Below are positions 40,567 through 52,593 of a stretch of DNA of 61,245 nt, piece after piece. Position 1 is the first letter of the stretch, and every line of letters starts with the position of its first letter. Source of the DNA: Glycomyces algeriensis (lineage in GTDB: Bacteria > Actinomycetota > Actinomycetes > Mycobacteriales > Micromonosporaceae). Both the position numbers and the translations under genes were made by a program. Below the pieces are notes generated by a model. It was not told where the DNA came from. It worked only from the letters and a program-made list of their open reading frames with translations, and made no database searches. The DNA lies in assembly GCF_027622855.1 (NCBI RefSeq), contig NZ_JAPZVR010000010.1:4005-65249 (forward strand). Direction: 5' to 3'.

Positions 40567-42861
40567 TCAGCCTTCGCGGTTGTGGGCGTAGTTCTCCAGG
40601 TACTCGAGCTGCTCGGGGTCGAGGCTGGGGCGGACGCGCTCCATCGCCTGGGCCACATGGGAGGCGGTGACGATGCTGGCGTCCAGGGACTCGCGCATCG
40701 CGGTGAGCGCGGCCTCGCGCACGAGCGCGGCGCAGTCCGCGGCCGAGTAGAGCCACAGCTCGTCGGCGACCTCGTCGAGGTTCACGTCGTCGGCGAACGG
40801 CACGTTCTTGGCGTTGGCGCGCAGGATGTCCGCGCGGCCGACCGCGTCCGGCGGGGGCACGTAGACGAGGCGTTCGAGGCGGCCGGGGCGCAGCAGCGCC
40901 GGGTCGATCATGTCGGGCCGGTTCGTCGCGCCCACGACCACGACGTCGCGCAGGGACTCGGCGCCGTCGAGTTCGGTGAGGAGCGCGGCGACCACGCGGT
41001 CGGCGGTGCCGCCGTCGGTCCCGCCGCCGCGCACCGGCGCGAGGGCGTCGAGCTCGTCGAAGAACATCAGGGTCGGGCTGGCCTGGCGGGCGCGGCGGAA
41101 CAGCTCCCGCACGTTCTTCTCCGACTCCCCCACCCACTTGTTGAGCAGCTCGGATCCCTTGACGCTGAGCACGTTCGCGTGCCCTTCGCCGGCGACCGCT
41201 CGCACGATGTAGGTCTTGCCGCAGCCGGGCGGCCCGTACAGGAGGATGCCGCGGGGGGCCTCGATGCCCAGGCGTGTGAACGCGTCCGGGTACGTCAAGG
41301 GCCAGAGCACGGTCTCGGTGAGGGTCTGCTTGAGGTCCTCCATGCCGCCGACGTCGGCGAGGGTGAGCCCGCCGAGCTCGACAGAGTCGCCGGACATGCT
41401 CGTGGGCCGCACCGATTCGAGCGCGCCGTCGAAGTCCGTTCCTTGCAGGGCGGTCGCGCCGCCCGCCTTGGCGCGCATGGCGGCCCGCACGCCGGCCTCG
41501 CGGACCAAGACGGCGAGGTCGGAGGCCACATAGCCGGGCGCGCGGTGCGCGACGGCCTCGAGCTTCACGTCCTCGGCCACCTTCATGCCGCGCGTGTAGT
41601 AGACGAGGAGGTCGCGGCGGGCGTCGGCGTCCGGCATCGGGACGACGACCTCGTGCTCGAGGCGCGAGCGCAGCGCGGTGTCGACGTCCTCGACGCGCGC
41701 GGTCGTGCACACCACCGCGTGCTCGCCCGCTTCGGCGAGGACCTCGTCGCAGAGCTGGGTGAACATGGTGCCCAACGGGGTCCGCTTCCCGGCCGGGGCG
41801 ATCGCCTCGACCCCGCGCACCAGGAGCACGCCGGGGACGGCGAGCGCGGCGACGGCGGCGCGGAGCCGGTCGGCCGCCGCATTCGCTTCGAGCGCCGCCA
41901 GGTCGTGGCCGGAGACCTCGCTGACGCGGGCGCCGACGGCGGCCGCGACCGAGCGGGTCACGGTGGCCTTCCCGGCGCCCGAGGGGCCCGAGACGAGCAC
42001 GCCGAGCGCCATGTCGGTGCCCACCACCTTCAGGACCTCGCGGTGGTTGAAGCCGAGGTCGAGCAGTTCGCGCAGCTCCTCGGCGGGAATCTTGGCCCCG
42101 GCGAGCTCCTCGTAGGGGATCGGCGCGATGCCGGGCTGGGCTTCGGGAGGCGCGGTGACGCGGCCCTGCGGTTCGGTGCGCGGGCGGGTCGCGGCGGCCT
42201 CGCCGCCGGAGTACGACGCGGGCATCGGCGCGCGGGCGCGGCCCAGGTTCGCGACCCGGCCGGACTCCAGCGGCAGGTCGATCGCGGCGGGGGCGTCGTG
42301 CTCCCACTCCACGCGCGTATCCGAGGTGATCATCGCGCCGCTCGCCGGGCTGGCCTCGACCACGTTGAGCACCATGGTGGTCCAGCCGATGCCCAGCGTG
42401 TTGTTGAGGGTGCGGCGGGTCGCGGCGACGATGTCGCGCTGCCCGTCCCCCAGCTCGATCGGCAGGAGCGACACGTCGTCGCCCTCGCCCACGACCTTCG
42501 ACAGGAGCGCCAGGCGCAGCGTGTCGGGGTCGACCACGGCCACCGCCGACGCCGGGCCGGAGAGCACCACGCGGTCGGCCGCGGCGAGGTCGACGGGCGA
42601 GAGCCGCACCGGGTCGCCGTCGCGCGCACCGATGTTCCCCAAGGTCAGGTCGTCGGCGTAGAGGGCGCGCCGGGACGCGTAACGGTCGGCGGCCAGCGCG
42701 ATCGCGGCCGTCGTGCGCCGCCCGGTCAGCTCGACCGCGTCGCCGGCGCGGAGGCCGAGCGCGGTGAGGGCTTCGGGGTGGAGGCGCACGATGCCGCGGC
42801 GGGCGTCGAGCCCGGCCTTGGCGCGGGTCGCTGTCAAAGTGAGGGAACCAGAGTCGGTCAC
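40567..42861 (-). CDS. CDC48/VCP-like AAA+ ATPase with degenerate D1
   Basis: 764 aa. CDC48-N-like domain (1-~200) with double-psi barrel segment (VRLHPEALTALGLRAGDAVELTG), then two AAA modules. D1: Walker A GPSGAGKAT (292-300), but the Walker B acidic pair is replaced (LLVRGVEAIAP: Arg349-Gly350 where DE is expected), so D1 should bind but not hydrolyse ATP. D2 is intact: GPPGCGKT, LMFFDELDALAP, GATNRPDMIDPALLRPGRLERLVYVP. Start GTG 42861 has no Shine-Dalgarno but a TAGGCT box 7 bases away: probably leaderless. Likely a protein unfoldase/segregase; substrate unknown. Confidence 0.9.
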   Translation of the reverse strand: MTDSGSLTLTATRAKAGLDARRGIVRLHPEALTALGLRAGDAVELTGRRTTAAIALAADRYASRRALYADDLTLGNIGARDGDPVRLSPVDLAAADRVVLSGPASAVAVVDPDTLRLALLSKVVGEGDDVSLLPIELGDGQRDIVAATRRTLNNTLGIGWTTMVLNVVEASPASGAMITSDTRVEWEHDAPAAIDLPLESGRVANLGRARAPMPASYSGGEAAATRPRTEPQGRVTAPPEAQPGIAPIPYEELAGAKIPAEELRELLDLGFNHREVLKVVGTDMALGVLVSGPSGAGKATVTRSVAAAVGARVSEVSGHDLAALEANAAADRLRAAVAALAVPGVLLVRGVEAIAPAGKRTPLGTMFTQLCDEVLAEAGEHAVVCTTARVEDVDTALRSRLEHEVVVPMPDADARRDLLVYYTRGMKVAEDVKLEAVAHRAPGYVASDLAVLVREAGVRAAMRAKAGGATALQGTDFDGALESVRPTSMSGDSVELGGLTLADVGGMEDLKQTLTETVLWPLTYPDAFTRLGIEAPRGILLYGPPGCGKTYIVRAVAGEGHANVLSVKGSELLNKWVGESEKNVRELFRRARQASPTLMFFDELDALAPVRGGGTDGGTADRVVAALLTELDGAESLRDVVVVGATNRPDMIDPALLRPGRLERLVYVPPPDAVGRADILRANAKNVPFADDVNLDEVADELWLYSAADCAALVREAALTAMRESLDASIVTASHVAQAMERVRPSLDPEQLEYLENYAHNREG

Positions 42862-42868
42862 GCCGCCC

Positions 42869-42874
42869 AGCCTA
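42869..42874 (-). promoter_or_regulatory. -10 box of the CDC48-like gene (leaderless)
   Basis: TAGGCT on the minus strand; 7 bases separate it from GTG 42861. No -35 consensus is visible. Confidence 0.5.
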
Positions 42875-42963
42875 TTACGGTCCGGCCGCCCACGGCGACG
42901 CTCACAGTGCGCCAGTCTTGCCACACCGGCAACTCGGGCGCAGTGCGCGGGTTTCGGGGACGG

Positions 42964-43164
42964 CTACTCCTCGGCCGGGGCGAGGTCCATGCGGTAGACC
43001 TGGCGGCCGTCCTCGAGCAGGACGGCGACCGTGGCGCCCTGGTCGGCGAACTCGCGCCACCGCTCGCCCAGCCACGACTCCGCGTCGCCCTGGCTGCCCA
43101 GGTCGCTGTCCGGAGTGTCGATCGCGTTGCCTTCGGCGTCTTCGAGAGTCCAGGTCCAAGTCAT
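42964..43164 (-). CDS. Small conserved-type hypothetical protein
   Basis: 66 aa, acidic, starting MTWTWTLEDAEGNAI and containing GDAESWLGERWREF. It resembles a family of ~65-residue actinobacterial proteins that begin MTWTW and have the QGDAESWIGE segment; function unknown. No clear ribosome site before the ATG. Lies alone between the AAA+ gene and the heptamer repeat. Confidence 0.75.
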   Translation of the reverse strand: MTWTWTLEDAEGNAIDTPDSDLGSQGDAESWLGERWREFADQGATVAVLLEDGRQVYRMDLAPAEE

Positions 43165-43245
43165 GGCACAACAGTACGTGATCGGCCCCTGCCGCGATTG
43201 CCGAGCCGTGGCGCCGAACCGGACCGGAAACGTGTCGCGGGGCGA

Positions 43246-43294
43246 GCGGTCTGCGGTCTGCGGTCTGCGGTCTGCGGTCTGCGGTCTGCGGTCA
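43246..43294. repeat. Heptanucleotide tandem repeat (GCGGTCT)n
   Basis: Six exact GCGGTCT copies and a partial seventh, ending at the stop codon of the beta-helix gene (stop 43292-43294). Seven-base units cannot keep frame. Confidence 0.95.
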
Positions 43295-45196
43295 CCAGTC
43301 GAAGCGGTCGTGGGCCGGCGCGGTCACCGGGGTGCGCTCGACCGGGATCGGCTCCTCCTCGCGGCGGCGCGGACCGAGCGCCAGGCTCAGCGCGACCAAT
43401 GTCCACAAGGGCAGCAGCGCGGCCCAGATCCAGGCCGGGGCGACCGGCACGAACGGGAGCGTCCAGACCGCGCGGTCGACCGCGTCGAGCACGGCGACGG
43501 CACCGATGAGACCCGTGAACAACCCGAAGAACACCATGCCGCACTGCCGCCAGGACCGCCCGGCGAGCAGCCAGCCGAAGCCCCACAGGCCGGTCGCCAG
43601 CGCCTCGTAGTCGGCCCGGCCCGACCAGACGGCGAGCACGAGGAGCAGCCCTCCCGCGCCGGTCGCCATGGCGGAGAACGTCATCCGGCCCGCCCGCGGC
43701 GGGTCGTCGGTGCGGGCGGCGGCGAGCCACCCGGCGCCGGTGAGGAACAGGAGCGAGGCGGCGAAGACCACGACGGCCTGGAACTCGAGCCGGTCGGTGA
43801 AGCGCGCGCCGAACCAGTCGCAGCCGTCGGGCAGTTCCTCAGTCCTGTCGACACCGCAGACCGCGACTTTCAGCGTCTTCATCGGATCACCGGCGATGCG
43901 CGACGGCTGCAAGGTCGCATCGCAGTCGGGGAGGACTGCGGGTGACGACCGGAAGGCGCCGGGCTCGTCGAAGCAGAGGTCGGTTCCGGTTCCGTCCCAC
44001 CACAGGTCGACCCGGTTGCGTTGACGCTGGCCGTCCTCGCGAATGCCGAAGGTGTTGCCGGAGAAGGTGTTCTGGTCGCCCGAAGCCTGGAAGTCGGTGC
44101 CGGTCCCGCCCCAGGCGGCGATCGCGGCGGTCTGCTGGTCCCAGATGCGGTTGCCGGTCGCGGTCAGCTTGTCGGATTCGGCGACGAGGAGGCCGACCCC
44201 CGCGGGCACGGCGAAGTCGGGGCAGAGGACTTCGCCCCAGGCGCGCTCGTCGAGGGGCGCTCGGCAGGCGGCCGTGCCGAGGTGGTCGTAGTGGTCGGTG
44301 TTGTTGCCGTATATGAGGTTGTCGGCGACGTCGACTCCGGGGATCTCGGGTCTTGCGCCGGTATGTTCGACGGCGATCCCGGTCGTGTTGCCGTGCAGGC
44401 GGTTCCCGGCGATGCGGCCGGTCGCGCTCGAGCCCCAGTACCAGACGCCGACTGTGTTCCCGGTGGCCTCGCAGCCGCTGACGTCGGCGTCGGACTCCTC
44501 GATGAGGATGCCCGCGGTGTCGGCGGACTCTGCTCGGCAGTCGGTGAGCACCACCGCGCGGGACCCTGAGAGGTGGATGCCGGCGCCGCCGCTCTGGACC
44601 GCGGCGACCGCTTCGACGGTCGCGCCCCACGAGAGGAGGCCCAGGGCCTTCTCGCGGGCCTGTCCGAGGGTGAACCCTTTGAGGTACAGGCCGGGCGCGC
44701 CGTCGACTTCCATGACCGTGTCGAGTGCGAAGCGGCCGGAGAGGAGGACGTCTTCGGGGCCGTCGCCGCGGCCTTCGATCTGGAGGTTCTCGAGGTCCTC
44801 GGGGACGCGCGCGGGCTCGTCGAGCGTGTAGTCGCCGGGGAGGATGAGCACGCGCATGCCGGGTTCGGACTGCGCGAGCGCGGCGGGGAGCGAAGGGAAC
44901 CCACTGTCCTGGCACTCCTCGTAGAGGCGTTCGTTCTCGAGGCGGCGCAGGTACTCCACGCCCTCGTTCCGTGCCGCGAACGCTTCGGGGTCGGCAGGGC
45001 AGACGAGGAGGTAGGGGCCGTCCTCGCGGTACACGGGCGGTTCGATGGTGCGCTCGTAGACGGGGACGTCGGGATAGGGAAGCACGTCGACGCGGCCCTG
45101 GGCGGCCAGGAGGCCGCTCAACCCTATGCCCGCGAAGGCGATCAGGACGAAGACGGCCATCGCGAGGCGGTGCTGGGGGCGGGGCGCGGGGGGCAC
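43292..45196 (-). CDS. Membrane-anchored right-handed beta-helix protein
   Basis: 634 aa from GTG 45196. One N-terminal membrane helix (MAVFVLIAFAGIGLSGLLA), a ~430-residue extracellular part with parallel beta-helix repeats (GIHLSGSRAVVLTDCRAESADTAGILIEESDADVSGCEATGNTVGVWY...; NosD/polysaccharide-lyase-type with N/G turns), six Cys in the loops, then about five C-terminal helices (from FQAVVVFAASLLFLTGAG). Such folds bind or process polysaccharides. The start is not firm (no good ribosome site); the upstream 103 residues of the open frame are non-coding. No close family recognised. Confidence 0.75.
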   Translation of the reverse strand: MPPAPRPQHRLAMAVFVLIAFAGIGLSGLLAAQGRVDVLPYPDVPVYERTIEPPVYREDGPYLLVCPADPEAFAARNEGVEYLRRLENERLYEECQDSGFPSLPAALAQSEPGMRVLILPGDYTLDEPARVPEDLENLQIEGRGDGPEDVLLSGRFALDTVMEVDGAPGLYLKGFTLGQAREKALGLLSWGATVEAVAAVQSGGAGIHLSGSRAVVLTDCRAESADTAGILIEESDADVSGCEATGNTVGVWYWGSSATGRIAGNRLHGNTTGIAVEHTGARPEIPGVDVADNLIYGNNTDHYDHLGTAACRAPLDERAWGEVLCPDFAVPAGVGLLVAESDKLTATGNRIWDQQTAAIAAWGGTGTDFQASGDQNTFSGNTFGIREDGQRQRNRVDLWWDGTGTDLCFDEPGAFRSSPAVLPDCDATLQPSRIAGDPMKTLKVAVCGVDRTEELPDGCDWFGARFTDRLEFQAVVVFAASLLFLTGAGWLAAARTDDPPRAGRMTFSAMATGAGGLLLVLAVWSGRADYEALATGLWGFGWLLAGRSWRQCGMVFFGLFTGLIGAVAVLDAVDRAVWTLPFVPVAPAWIWAALLPLWTLVALSLALGPRRREEEPIPVERTPVTAPAHDRFDW

Positions 45197-45492
45197 GGGC
45201 TCAGGGTAACGCGGGCGGCACGCGATGTGAAGGGGCGGAATGCGCTGGCGCGCAGCCGGTTCGGCCCCTCCGCGCGCTCCGGGCAGTCCCCCGCCCTCCC
45301 AGGGGGGCGTCCCCGGTTCAATCTTCTCGCCGGGGTCTGACAGAAAACCGTCGTTCTTACCGTCGTAAGGAAATCTGTCACTCGAAAGAGTGCCGACGGC
45401 GGCGAAAAGCGCGGCATACCGTCCTTGGAAGGGGCGGTATGCCGCGCTTGCGCAGCGGACTACGCCGTCTGCACTGGCAGCCAGTACAGAGA
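45197..45492. other. Hairpin-rich region between beta-helix gene and groEL
   Basis: No gene. In plus-strand order: CCCCGG / CCGGGG (45312-45335); GACAGA / TCTGTC (45339-45344/45374-45379); CCGTCG / CGACGG (45348-45353/45394-45399) enclosing CTTAC-CGTC-GTAAG (45356-45369) and CACTC-GAAA-GAGTG (45379-45392); a 15-bp hairpin (45407-45449); ACTGG-CAG-CCAGT (45473-45485). It may hold a leader of the beta-helix gene, the promoter of that gene, or an RNA gene. Confidence 0.55.
45407..45449 (-). terminator. Second, distal terminator after groEL
   Basis: Perfect 15-bp stem AAGCGCGGCATACCG / CGGTATGCCGCGCTT; on the minus strand it is followed by TTTTCG. Confidence 0.7.
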
Positions 45493-45532
45493 AAGGGAGA
45501 ACCACTCACAATACAGTGAGCGGTTCTCCCTT
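45493..45532 (-). terminator. groEL terminator
   Basis: Eleven-bp stem AAGGGAGAACC / GGTTCTCCCTT extended by CTCAC/GTGAG, followed by TTTCTCTG on the minus strand, 42 bases past the groEL stop. Confidence 0.85.
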
Positions 45533-45574
45533 GCAGTACTCAGTCGGCCTGAGTGGGCAACCCGGAAGGGCTGC

Positions 45575-48491
<2,917 letters not shown>

Positions 48492-48667
48492 ACGCCGGAT
48501 CCTAAGGCAATGAACGGTGCATATCAGACAAACGGCTGCAACGCATCCGTTCGGGGATGACACGTTCGCGCATTCCCCTGCCCGGCCGCCCCCGAGCCAC
48601 TACGGTACGCAGGTATCGGTGCACGTCGCGCCGGAAGAAGCCACCGCCGAGCACACCGGGAGCGCCG

Positions 48668-50230
48668 ATGTCCCACCGCGAGATGCGTCCCGTCGGCCGC
48701 GAGAAGACCTTCTTCGGGCATCCCCGAGGCCTCGCCGTCCTCTTCGGCACCGAGATGTGGGAGCGGTTCAGCTTCTACGGCCTGCAGGGCATCCTCCTCA
48801 CGTTCCTCGTCGCCGACACGGCGCAGAACGGCCTCGGCCTCTCCGACACCGTCGCCGTCCCGATCGCCTCGCTCTACTCCGGCCTCGTGTACCTGACGGC
48901 GCTGCCCGGCGGCTGGCTGGCCGACCGCATCCTCGGGCCCCGCCGCGCCGTCCTCATCGGCGGCATCATCATCATGGCCGGCCACATCTCCATGGCCATC
49001 CCCCTCGAGAACCCCGCGATGGTGTTCTTCGGCCTGTTCCTCGTCGTCGCCGGCTCGGGCCTGCTGAAGCCGAACATCTCGGTGATGGTCGGCAAGCTCT
49101 ACGACGGCGACACCGACGCCCGCCGCGACGCCGGGTTCTCCGTGTTCTACATGGGCATCAACCTCGGCGCGTTCCTCGGCATCCTCATCACCCCGTACCT
49201 GGCCGGCGACGACCGCTGGCACCTCGGCTTCGGCGCCGCCGCGGTCGGGATGGCCCTCGGCCTCCTCTGGTACGTGCGCGGCTGGCCGCGCCTGTCGAAC
49301 GCCGGCATCGGCCCCGCCCGCCCGCTCAACGCGGCCGAGAAGCGGAAGACCACCAAGATCGTCGTCATCGCACTGGTCATCGCGACCGTCGCGATCACGA
49401 TCTGGGCCTGGACCGGGACGCTCACCCTCTCGACCGTGCCGACCGTGGTCACGGGCCTGTCGATCGTCGCCGCAGTCTGGTACTTCGTCTACATCTTCGG
49501 CGAGGCCAAGGACATCACGCCCGCCGAGAAGGCCGGGCTGCGCGCCTACGTGGGCCTGTTCATCGCCTCGGTCGTGTTCTGGATGCTGTACCTCCAGATG
49601 GGCTCCGTGCTCACCGCGTTCGCAGCCAACTCGGTCGACCTCGACTCGTGGGGCTTCCACCTGCCCGCCGGCGGCGTCCAGAACTTCAACTCGATCTTCA
49701 TCCTGATCTTCTCCCCGATCTTCGGCGTCATCTGGCTGAAGGCCGGCACCCGCTTCGGGACGGCGTACAAGTTCGCGGTCGGCGTGTTCCTCACCGGCTT
49801 CTCGTACGTGTTCCTCGGCTGGCTCCAGACCCGCGCCGACGACGGCGTGCTCGTCGCCCTCGGCTGGATGGCCTGGGTGTACCTGCTGCTCACCTTCGGT
49901 GAACTGTGCGTCTCGCCCGTAGGATTGAGCGTCACCACGCAGCTCGCGCCGCCGAGCCTCAAGGGCCAGATGATGGGCGTGTGGTTCCTCGGCCCCGCGG
50001 TGGGCACGCCGCTCGGCGGGCAGGCGTTCGCGTTCCTCGTGCCGAGGGTCGGTGAAGCCGCGTTCTTCTACATCCTCGCCGGCATCGCGATCCTCACCGC
50101 CGTCATCCTCGCGATCTGCGGACCCGCCATCCACCGGCTCATGGGCCGCGGCGGGCACGGCCCCGACGCGGTCCTCGAGACACCGCCCGAACCCGAGTTC
50201 GGACGCGGCCCCGACGTGCGCGGGGACTAA
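48668..50230 (+). CDS. POT/PTR-family proton-dependent peptide transporter
   Basis: Proton-coupled di-/tripeptide symporter of the MFS, 520 aa. MWERFSFYGLQGILL carries the family ExxERFxYYG motif, GGWLADRILGPRRAVLIGG the A-motif, and GSGLLKPNISVMVGKLY the PTR2 signature; 14 helices are predictable (12 + 2). Ribosome site GGGAGC. Its stop overlaps the metallophosphoesterase gene by 4 bases (tail to tail). Functionally related to the peptide ABC operon further on. Confidence 0.93.
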   Translation: MSHREMRPVGREKTFFGHPRGLAVLFGTEMWERFSFYGLQGILLTFLVADTAQNGLGLSDTVAVPIASLYSGLVYLTALPGGWLADRILGPRRAVLIGGIIIMAGHISMAIPLENPAMVFFGLFLVVAGSGLLKPNISVMVGKLYDGDTDARRDAGFSVFYMGINLGAFLGILITPYLAGDDRWHLGFGAAAVGMALGLLWYVRGWPRLSNAGIGPARPLNAAEKRKTTKIVVIALVIATVAITIWAWTGTLTLSTVPTVVTGLSIVAAVWYFVYIFGEAKDITPAEKAGLRAYVGLFIASVVFWMLYLQMGSVLTAFAANSVDLDSWGFHLPAGGVQNFNSIFILIFSPIFGVIWLKAGTRFGTAYKFAVGVFLTGFSYVFLGWLQTRADDGVLVALGWMAWVYLLLTFGELCVSPVGLSVTTQLAPPSLKGQMMGVWFLGPAVGTPLGGQAFAFLVPRVGEAAFFYILAGIAILTAVILAICGPAIHRLMGRGGHGPDAVLETPPEPEFGRGPDVRGD

Positions 50231-51921
50231 CCCGACTTGAACCACTCGCCGGCCTGGGCCACCAAGCGGCGCACCGGACTCGGCGGCGGCAGCTCGGTGC
50301 TGCGCGGCCCCGGATGCAGCGCCGCGAACCCCGGCTCGATGAGCCGCGGCTTCAGCGGCTCCACCGGCTTGATGAACGAATCCGTCGGCGCCCCGTCGGG
50401 ATCGGCGACCCAGCGGCGCGACACGCGGTCGAGGCCGATCGGGTACACCGTGACCCCGTCAGCGGCGACCCTGATCCGCAGGAAGCACTTCTGGTCGATC
50501 ACCGACATCCCCGCGAACAGCTCGTTCGCGTTGACCCCCAAGCGGTTCGCCACCACCAGGTAGAGGCCGACCAGCCAGGTGCCGACGAGCCCGGCCACCG
50601 GCAGGTACACCACGTACGTCCACAGGCTCACGTCGTCGAACATCTTTATCGCCTGGGCCCCGCCCCACGACAACGCCACCTGCGCCAGACCGTGCAGGCC
50701 GCCGAGCACGTAATGGCGCGACGTGCGGCTCCCCTGCCCCGGGTGCGCGAAACCGACCCCGGCCCCCAGCAGCACCGCCGTCACCGCCACGAACGTGCCC
50801 GTGCCCTCCAGAATGGACACCGTCGCGATGAGGCCCACCACCGCCATGAGCGCCACGAAGCCCTTGTTGAACCACGGCAGGCGCGCGAAGATTCCGAACG
50901 CGTACCCCATCGACTTCGCCTTCGACGGATACGCCTGCGTCAACTTGTAGTCCCGCTCGCGCGCATCCGGCTCCGGCACCGACTTGCGCGGCGCCGTCAA
51001 CTCCTCCGGCAGCGTGTGCGTCGGCGACAGGTACGCGCCGCCGCCACCGGCAGTCACCAGGTGCCGCGACCCGTCGATCTCCTCGTAATGCGCGTAATGG
51101 TGCCGGTCGCCCGTGACCACCAGCGGCACCCGCGCGCCCCGCGCCGCCACCACGTCCCGGATGAAATGGTCGATCCGGTCGAACGAACGCGGATCGTCCT
51201 CCGTCCACAGCCACGACGGCTGCGGCACGCACAGGATCACCTGGTCCCCCTGGCGCATCCGCTCCGCCGCATGCCGGAAGTACTCGATCTGCGTCTGGTC
51301 CAGATGCGTGTCGAACTGGGCGTCCACCGCGAACAGCCACCAGCGGTGCGGCAGCTCCAACGCGAAATAGGAGCGCTTCTGGTACGTCCGGTACCCGCCC
51401 ACCTTCCGGCCCTCGGTGAACTGCCGCGCGAACGCGGTCAAACCGTCGAACCAGTCGTGGTTCCCCGGGATCGCGTACAGCGACACCGGATGGCCGGGGT
51501 TCGCCGCCTCGTACGGGCCCTTCATCCGCTGCTCGTACTCGAGCCAGTCCCCCGCCGGGTACACCTCGTCGCCGCCCATGATCAGCACCGACCCGCGCGG
51601 CAGCCGTTCGACCGCGCCGTCCGCGCCCTTGACCTCGACATGGTCCTGCGCCATCAGATACGCGACCGAATACGTGGCGTTGAAACCGTCCCCCACGTCC
51701 GCCACGTAATCGAGCCACAACTCGTCGGTGTCCGCATGGTTGTACACCCCCTGCGGGCGACCGCCGATGATCTCGCGCTTGTCCACATAGCCGCCGAACA
51801 CCCGCGCGAGCCCGAACCGCATGCTCGTATCGAGCAGCGTGCGCGGCGACAGCCAGCGCACCGGCCCCTGCGGCCGGAAGCGGAGCTGCTCGGGACTGAG
51901 GTCCTTGGGGCGGTGGGACAT
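50227..51921 (-). CDS. Membrane metallophosphoesterase
   Basis: 564 aa. Calcineurin-like phosphoesterase motifs: LIMGGDEVYPAGD, YAIPGNHDWFDGL, VVTGDRHHYAHYE; they span about residues 100-300. About four membrane helices follow (ALMAVVGLIATVSILEGTG ... VALSWGGAQAIK ... WTYVVYLPVAGLVGTWLVGLYLV), an uncommon arrangement of catalytic domain before membrane domain. The first Asp motif (DVGD) lies near residue 73. Start: MSHRPKDL (51921); ATG pairs at 51933/51930 are alternatives. Substrate unknown. Confidence 0.82.
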   Translation of the reverse strand: MSHRPKDLSPEQLRFRPQGPVRWLSPRTLLDTSMRFGLARVFGGYVDKREIIGGRPQGVYNHADTDELWLDYVADVGDGFNATYSVAYLMAQDHVEVKGADGAVERLPRGSVLIMGGDEVYPAGDWLEYEQRMKGPYEAANPGHPVSLYAIPGNHDWFDGLTAFARQFTEGRKVGGYRTYQKRSYFALELPHRWWLFAVDAQFDTHLDQTQIEYFRHAAERMRQGDQVILCVPQPSWLWTEDDPRSFDRIDHFIRDVVAARGARVPLVVTGDRHHYAHYEEIDGSRHLVTAGGGGAYLSPTHTLPEELTAPRKSVPEPDARERDYKLTQAYPSKAKSMGYAFGIFARLPWFNKGFVALMAVVGLIATVSILEGTGTFVAVTAVLLGAGVGFAHPGQGSRTSRHYVLGGLHGLAQVALSWGGAQAIKMFDDVSLWTYVVYLPVAGLVGTWLVGLYLVVANRLGVNANELFAGMSVIDQKCFLRIRVAADGVTVYPIGLDRVSRRWVADPDGAPTDSFIKPVEPLKPRLIEPGFAALHPGPRSTELPPPSPVRRLVAQAGEWFKSG

Positions 51922-52006
51922 AGACCACATCATGGCACGTTCTGCGCGCCAAGGGAACCCGCGAACGGTCTAGGCGAAGGCCCCGATCCGCCCGTAAGCT
52001 CCCGGC

Positions 52007-52480
52007 ATGACGAATGCACGCCACGCCGAGCTCGGCGACATCGACGAGATCATCCGGCTCCGCGAGGTCATGCTCGCGCCCTGGTTCGACATGAGCGACA
52101 CCGGCTGGAAGCCCGAGACCGCCGCGATCCTCCAGCGCCGCCTCGACGAGCCGAAGCCGACCATGGCCGTCACCGTGGTCGAGGCCCCGGGCGGTTCGGG
52201 CGCGCTGGCGTCCTGCGCGACCGGGGTGATCAGCGAGCGGCTGCCGAACCCGGTGAACCCTTCGGGGCGGTACGGCTGGATCTTCAACGTGGTCACCGAT
52301 CCGCAGTGGCGGGGGCGCGGCTACAGCCGGGCGTGCACGCAGGCGCTCCTGGACTGGTTCGGGGACCAGAGCGTGCACGTCTTGGAGCTACTCGCGTCGC
52401 AACAGGGCGAGGGGCTGTACCGGGAGCTCGGGTTCACGGTCTCGGAGGAGCCGGCGATGCGGCTGAACCGGCTGCGCTGA
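52007..52480 (+). CDS. GNAT-family N-acetyltransferase
   Basis: 157 aa, single GNAT domain. NVVTDPQWRGRGYSRACTQALLDWF is the acetyl-CoA loop and ASQQGEGLYRELGF the C-terminal motif. Begins with ARHAELGDIDEIIRLREVML, a typical GNAT N-terminus. Substrate unknown; divergent from the metallophosphoesterase across 85 bases. Confidence 0.85.
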   Translation: MTNARHAELGDIDEIIRLREVMLAPWFDMSDTGWKPETAAILQRRLDEPKPTMAVTVVEAPGGSGALASCATGVISERLPNPVNPSGRYGWIFNVVTDPQWRGRGYSRACTQALLDWFGDQSVHVLELLASQQGEGLYRELGFTVSEEPAMRLNRLR

Positions 52481-52593
52481 CGACTGGTCTCATCCCCCTG
52501 CCCCCTGCTCTATCTGCGCGCATTCGACTGTGCGCATTCAATTGTGCGCATTGGTCCGTGCCCACCCATCTGAGGCCACTCAGTCGGGCTCAT

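Noticed and set aside
43246..43294. Heptamer repeat as a CRISPR or origin iteron
   Set aside because: No spacers and units too short for CRISPR; no AT-rich or DnaA context.
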